Source of the DNA: Lachnospiraceae bacterium UBA4292
GTDB lineage: Bacteria > Bacillota > Clostridia > Lachnospirales > Lachnospiraceae
Direction: 5' to 3'
NCBI GenBank assembly: GCA_002395865.1
Contig: DGVE01000209.1
Span: 1 to 8,815 of the forward strand
DNA: 8,815 nucleotides
Within the stretch, counting starts at the first letter, position 1, and each line of letters opens with the position of its first letter. A program made the translations under genes and the position numbers. The notes below the pieces were generated by a model that was given only the letters and a program-made list of their open reading frames with translations, did no database searches and had not been told where the DNA came from. Below are positions 5,466 to 8,815 of the stretch, piece by piece.

Positions 5466-6887
5466 TTGAAACATCTGTTTTTTAAAAAGAATATCAGTCT
5501 GCGCCTCATCATTTTTCTGATGATCGCGCTCGTGGCGGTCGCTTCCGCTATCGTAGCAGTGACCGCCGCTTATTATGACAGCAGGGCTGCCATGATAAGG
5601 CAGAGAGAGTCATCCATGAAGAACCAGGCGGCAGTCATGGGCAACAAGCTGCTGGGTTCGGGATATTTCCTGCCGCAGTCGTCAAATGAACATATCAATC
5701 TGCAGCTGGCGCAGATGGCTTCCGATTTCGACGGACGCGTGATGGTCATCGACTCGTCGTTTCTGGTGCTCTATGATACTGCCGGACTTCATACGGGAAG
5801 CTTTCTTCTGGACGAGAAGGTCCTCGATTCCTTTTCAAAGGGCACCGGGGTGGAGTATTCATCCGAATCGTCCTCCTTCGAGCTGATCATGCCTGTCGTC
5901 AGCAAGAACTCGAAGACCCCGGTCGGTGTACTCATTCTCTCGGGCGGTTCCACGGTGATGGAGGATCAGCTGGAGATATTAAAGGACAGGATGGTGCTTC
6001 TGGGCATTATCATATCTGTTGCCGTGCTTCTCATCTCGGTGATAACTGCGATCATGATAGCCAAGCCGATAAGGCATATGAAGGATTCCATTGATCAGGT
6101 AAGGACCGGTGACAATGAGACCGTGGCGAACACGGGATACCGCGAGACTGACGAGATAGTGGAGTCGTTCAATGACGCCGTGACGAAGCTGAAGAACGCG
6201 GACGAATCCAGGCAGGAGTTTGTGTCGAACGTCTCGCACGAGCTCAAGACCCCCATCACGTCCATGAAGATACTCGCCGACTCGCTCATGAGCATGGGCG
6301 AGGCTCCCGTGGAACTCTACAGGGAGTTCATGCAGGATATTTCGCTGGAGCTGGACCGCGAGGCTAAGATAATCAATGACCTTCTGACCCTGGTCAGGAT
6401 GGATAAGGCTACAGGTGCCCTGAATATCGTTCAGACGAATATAAATGAGCTTATCCAGTCGGTGCTGCACAGGCTTCAGCCCATAGCGGGGCAGAGAAAG
6501 ATAGAACTGGTATTTGAGGAGTTTAGAACCGTCGTCAGCGACGCGGACGAGACGAAGCTCTCGCTTGCGATAACGAATCTGGTGGAGAACGCCATAAAGT
6601 ACAACATCGACGGCGGCTTCGTGCACGTATCTCTCAATTCAGACCACAGATACATGTATATCAAGGTGCAGGATTCGGGTGTGGGTATTCCCGAGGACGA
6701 GCAGGAGCATATCTTCGACAGGTTCTACAGGGTGGATAAGGCCAGAAGCAGGCAGACGGGAGGTACCGGTCTGGGACTGTCCATCGCGAAGAGCGTCATA
6801 CAGATGCACAAGGGCGCGATCCGCGTCCACAGCCGTGTGGGAGAGGGTACCACATTTTCAGTCAGAATACCTCTGAAGATCATATAG
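5466..6887 (+). CDS. membrane sensor histidine kinase with HAMP domain
   Basis: This 473-residue kinase is the probable partner of the response regulator just upstream. It has two transmembrane helices (about 13-36 and 176-199) flanking an extracytoplasmic sensor domain of about 140 residues, then a HAMP linker (about 197-248), a dimerisation domain with the phosphoacceptor H258 in SNVSHELKTP, and an ATPase domain. The ATP-binding boxes are intact: N box NLVENAIKY (371-379), G1 DSGVGIPE (403-410), an F box around FDRFYRVD, and G2 GTGLGLSI (433-440). No cytoplasmic PAS domain is seen, unlike WalK. The sensor domain has the alternating pattern of PAS-like extracytoplasmic folds (RVMVIDSSFLVLYD, then PVGVLILSGG), but its ligand is unknown. 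It starts at TTG. The GerMN lipoprotein gene starts 9 bases after its stop, which suggests a functional link at the membrane surface. Confidence 0.93.
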   Translation: MKHLFFKKNISLRLIIFLMIALVAVASAIVAVTAAYYDSRAAMIRQRESSMKNQAAVMGNKLLGSGYFLPQSSNEHINLQLAQMASDFDGRVMVIDSSFLVLYDTAGLHTGSFLLDEKVLDSFSKGTGVEYSSESSSFELIMPVVSKNSKTPVGVLILSGGSTVMEDQLEILKDRMVLLGIIISVAVLLISVITAIMIAKPIRHMKDSIDQVRTGDNETVANTGYRETDEIVESFNDAVTKLKNADESRQEFVSNVSHELKTPITSMKILADSLMSMGEAPVELYREFMQDISLELDREAKIINDLLTLVRMDKATGALNIVQTNINELIQSVLHRLQPIAGQRKIELVFEEFRTVVSDADETKLSLAITNLVENAIKYNIDGGFVHVSLNSDHRYMYIKVQDSGVGIPEDEQEHIFDRFYRVDKARSRQTGGTGLGLSIAKSVIQMHKGAIRVHSRVGEGTTFSVRIPLKII

Positions 6888-6896
6888 GGGGTATAT

Positions 6897-7790
6897 ATGA
6901 ATAGAAGAATAATTTTCTTTATATCTTGCCTGCTGCTTTGCGCCTGCGCGAAGAGCGAGCCCGAGGTCGAGAGCTCCGTCCCTCTGGCGGAGGGGCAGAT
7001 CATGGCATACAGGATAGAGCCGGGGTCTAACAGGCTTGAAGCATTCGCGGTTTCGACTGATGAAACGCAGGATCAGGTGACACAGCTTTTTGATATAGTG
7101 AAAAAGGAGTGCGCCGGCACCGTTCATCCGGAGATAGAGCTGATAGGGTATGATCTCGACAAGGACGGCACCCTGGCTATGAACTTCACGGGTGAGTACG
7201 CACAGATTCCTCCCGAGAAGGAGGTCCTGATACGAGCAGCCATAGTGTCGACCATGATGTCGGTTCAGGGTGTCAAGGGAGTGACTTTTTTCGTCGACGA
7301 CGCGCCGCTTCTGTCGGGCTCCGGAAGGCAGACCGGGGTGATGACTGCGGACAGCTTCTCCACCTGCCTGCAAAAGGGTGTGAGGACTGCGGAAGTGACA
7401 CTGTATTTCGCTACGCCCGAGGGAGATATGCTGTGCTCGGAGAAGAGGACTGTGGCATACTCCGATGAGCTTGAGAGCGCCATAGTGGCACAGATCATAA
7501 ATGGACCGGAGTCGGATGATAAAAGAGCCGTGTGCGATAAGACGCTCAAGCCTTCTCAGGTCTATGTGAATGACGGTGTCTGCTACATATGCTTCGACAA
7601 GACATTTCTGGGCATGAAGCAGGAGGTTGCAGCGAATGTGACGATATATTCGTTTGTGAACACGCTGACAGGACTTGGGAACATAAGCCGTGTGCAGTTT
7701 CTTATAGATTCCGTTGCGGAGCCTTCGTTCGGGGGCATCTCGTTAACTTCACCGCTTACGTCTCAGCTGGATTACATATCCGACAACTGA
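6897..7790 (+). CDS. lipoprotein with two GerMN-like domains
   Basis: This 297-residue protein has a signal peptide and a lipobox-like LCAC, with C17 as the likely lipid anchor. Two repeats of the GerMN type follow. The first spans about 35-140 (DLDKDGTLAMNFTGEY, then RAAIVSTMMSVQGVKGVTFFVDD). The second spans about 165-275 (VTLYFATPEGDML, a VAQIINGP helix, VNDGVCYICFDKTFL, then YSFVNTLTGLGNISRVQFLIDS). GerMN domains occur in spore protein GerM and in actinobacterial LpqB, which partners the MtrAB kinase-regulator pair. The tight spacing to the kinase gene and the shared membrane-surface location suggest a similar accessory role here; that is inference. Unlike LpqB, no C-terminal beta-propeller is present. 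The start follows AGGGGGT (6886-6892). Cysteines are frequent (71, 157, 180, 213, 229, 232). Confidence 0.82.
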   Translation: MNRRIIFFISCLLLCACAKSEPEVESSVPLAEGQIMAYRIEPGSNRLEAFAVSTDETQDQVTQLFDIVKKECAGTVHPEIELIGYDLDKDGTLAMNFTGEYAQIPPEKEVLIRAAIVSTMMSVQGVKGVTFFVDDAPLLSGSGRQTGVMTADSFSTCLQKGVRTAEVTLYFATPEGDMLCSEKRTVAYSDELESAIVAQIINGPESDDKRAVCDKTLKPSQVYVNDGVCYICFDKTFLGMKQEVAANVTIYSFVNTLTGLGNISRVQFLIDSVAEPSFGGISLTSPLTSQLDYISDN

Positions 7791-7812
7791 TCATTAATAC
7801 GATTTAAATAAT

Positions 7813-8815
7813 ATGAAAAGAAGACCGATGCTGCTATTGCTTTTTGCGGCTGTCTCCGCGTGGACAGCCCTTATGGCCGGTGAATACCGGAATATGATTC
7901 TTGCGGCATCCTTCATCCTCTGCTGTTCACTGGCAGTGAAACTGTTCACCGACAGGGCGTTCTCCGGAATGCTCCTGCCGGTTTTTTTATTGGTGTTCTT
8001 TGCCGCATTTTCCGCGAGGATCGACAGCGAGAACGCGCTGGAGAAGGCGGCCGGGGAGATGGCCGGAGAGGACAGGGTATTATACGGAACGGTCACGGAT
8101 GTGAGCTCAAACAAGATGACCGTAAGAGTGACATGCGGGGGCGTGAGCATAGGCGGAGTAATGATCTATTCCGAGGAGGCATCAGGGGATATCTGCCCGG
8201 GGTGCGGCGTGGAGATAGCGGGAGATCTGGTCGTGATGCAGCCGGCCACGAACCCGGGTCAGTTCGACGAGAGGGAGCATTACAGGGCGAAGGAGATATA
8301 TTCCAAGATGTTTTCTCCACAGATAAGTGTGATAAGCCCGGGAGGCGGCATCCTTAAGGCCGCGTATACTGTCAGGCGGTTTTTGGAGGAGGCCGTCAGG
8401 GCGGTGTCGTCCGAGGAAGAGGAGGGCGTATTTCTGGCACTCATCACAGGGCAGCGCTCGGAGATAGACGAGAGGATACGCGATCTTTTCTCTGACGGTG
8501 GCATAGCGCACATTCTGGCGATATCCGGACTGCATATATCCTTTTTTGGCATGATGCTGTTTGCTCTGCTTCGAAAAGGAGGCGCTTCATATACCGTCGC
8601 GGGGCTCATCAGCTGTTTTCTGGTCGCTTTCTACACGCTGCTCACGGGGGCGCCGGTGTCGGCTCTTCGAGCCTGTGTGATGTTTACCATAAGCGTTTTC
8701 GCGGCTGTTTTCGGCAGAAGCTACGACATGATAAGCGCCATGAGCCTGTCGTGGATAATCATTGCGCTCCTGTACCCGTACTCGCTCCTGGGCGCGGGCT
8801 TTCTGTTCAGCTTCG
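7813..8815 (+). CDS. comEC: DNA internalisation channel protein ComEC/Rec2 (5' part, runs off the window)
   Basis: ComEC forms the membrane channel that takes single-stranded DNA into the cytoplasm. The first 334 codons are present and open to the window end. Three hydrophobic N-terminal segments (about 6-22, 28-46 and 52-68) lead to an extracytoplasmic OB-like region (about 85-175) with the family hallmark NPGQFD at 147-152. The competence domain begins near 200 with the strongly conserved GGIAHILAISGLHISFFG (229-246), followed by hydrophobic helices and GAPVSALRACVMF. The OB-like region contains a CPGC motif (128-131) and another cysteine at 108. The start is uncertain: ATG 7813 and ATG 7828 are both possible, and neither has a good ribosome binding site. 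The gene begins 22 bases after the GerMN lipoprotein. Whether the C-terminal metallo-beta-lactamase-like nuclease domain is present cannot be seen. Confidence 0.92.
   Translation, partial: MKRRPMLLLLFAAVSAWTALMAGEYRNMILAASFILCCSLAVKLFTDRAFSGMLLPVFLLVFFAAFSARIDSENALEKAAGEMAGEDRVLYGTVTDVSSNKMTVRVTCGGVSIGGVMIYSEEASGDICPGCGVEIAGDLVVMQPATNPGQFDEREHYRAKEIYSKMFSPQISVISPGGGILKAAYTVRRFLEEAVRAVSSEEEEGVFLALITGQRSEIDERIRDLFSDGGIAHILAISGLHISFFGMMLFALLRKGGASYTVAGLISCFLVAFYTLLTGAPVSALRACVMFTISVFAAVFGRSYDMISAMSLSWIIIALLYPYSLLGAGFLFSF

Noticed and set aside
5979..6626. A 215-codon open frame on the minus strand inside the kinase gene.
   Set aside because: It lies fully opposite well-supported kinase domains, has low-complexity His/Arg/Leu-rich content, no recognisable motif and no convincing ribosome binding site.

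Overview
The window reads as chromosomal DNA of a Gram-positive Clostridia member, most likely a Lachnospiraceae-type bacterium. The reasons are purine-rich Shine-Dalgarno sites, lipoproteins with short N-terminal lipoboxes, frequent ATA and AGA/AGG codons, a GerMN-domain protein, and a comEA/comEC locus of the Firmicutes type. The genus is not determined. All genes I can support are on the + strand.

Region 1 (1-1924) is the end of an ABC transporter operon. It holds the last codons of one permease, a complete FtsX/MacB-type permease that overlaps it by four bases, and a MacB/LolD-type ATPase. Region 2 (1925-4074) is visibly more AT-rich. It holds two exported proteins: one looks like a C39/papain-fold peptidase whose whole catalytic triad has been replaced, and the other is an unrecognised lipoprotein. 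A good rho-independent terminator (4042-4074) closes this half of the window.

Region 3 (4107-8815) is a separate, more GC-rich transcription unit with its own promoter and a structured leader. Its order is comEA (predicted lipoprotein, SLBB + helix-hairpin-helix), an OmpR/WalR-like response regulator, a HAMP sensor histidine kinase, a lipoprotein with two GerMN-like domains, and the 5' part of comEC, which runs off the window. The genes are closely spaced and look co-transcribed.

Region 3 therefore places a complete signalling module between the two core DNA-uptake genes. Regulator, kinase and GerMN lipoprotein occur in the same order as actinobacterial mtrA-mtrB-lpqB. ComEA would bind incoming DNA outside the membrane and ComEC would pass it through. 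The lipoprotein may act as an extracytoplasmic partner of the kinase; that link is inference. In region 2, the triad-less protease-like protein next to an ABC exporter is the other observation that most deserves follow-up. No RNA genes, insertion sequences or CRISPR arrays were seen.
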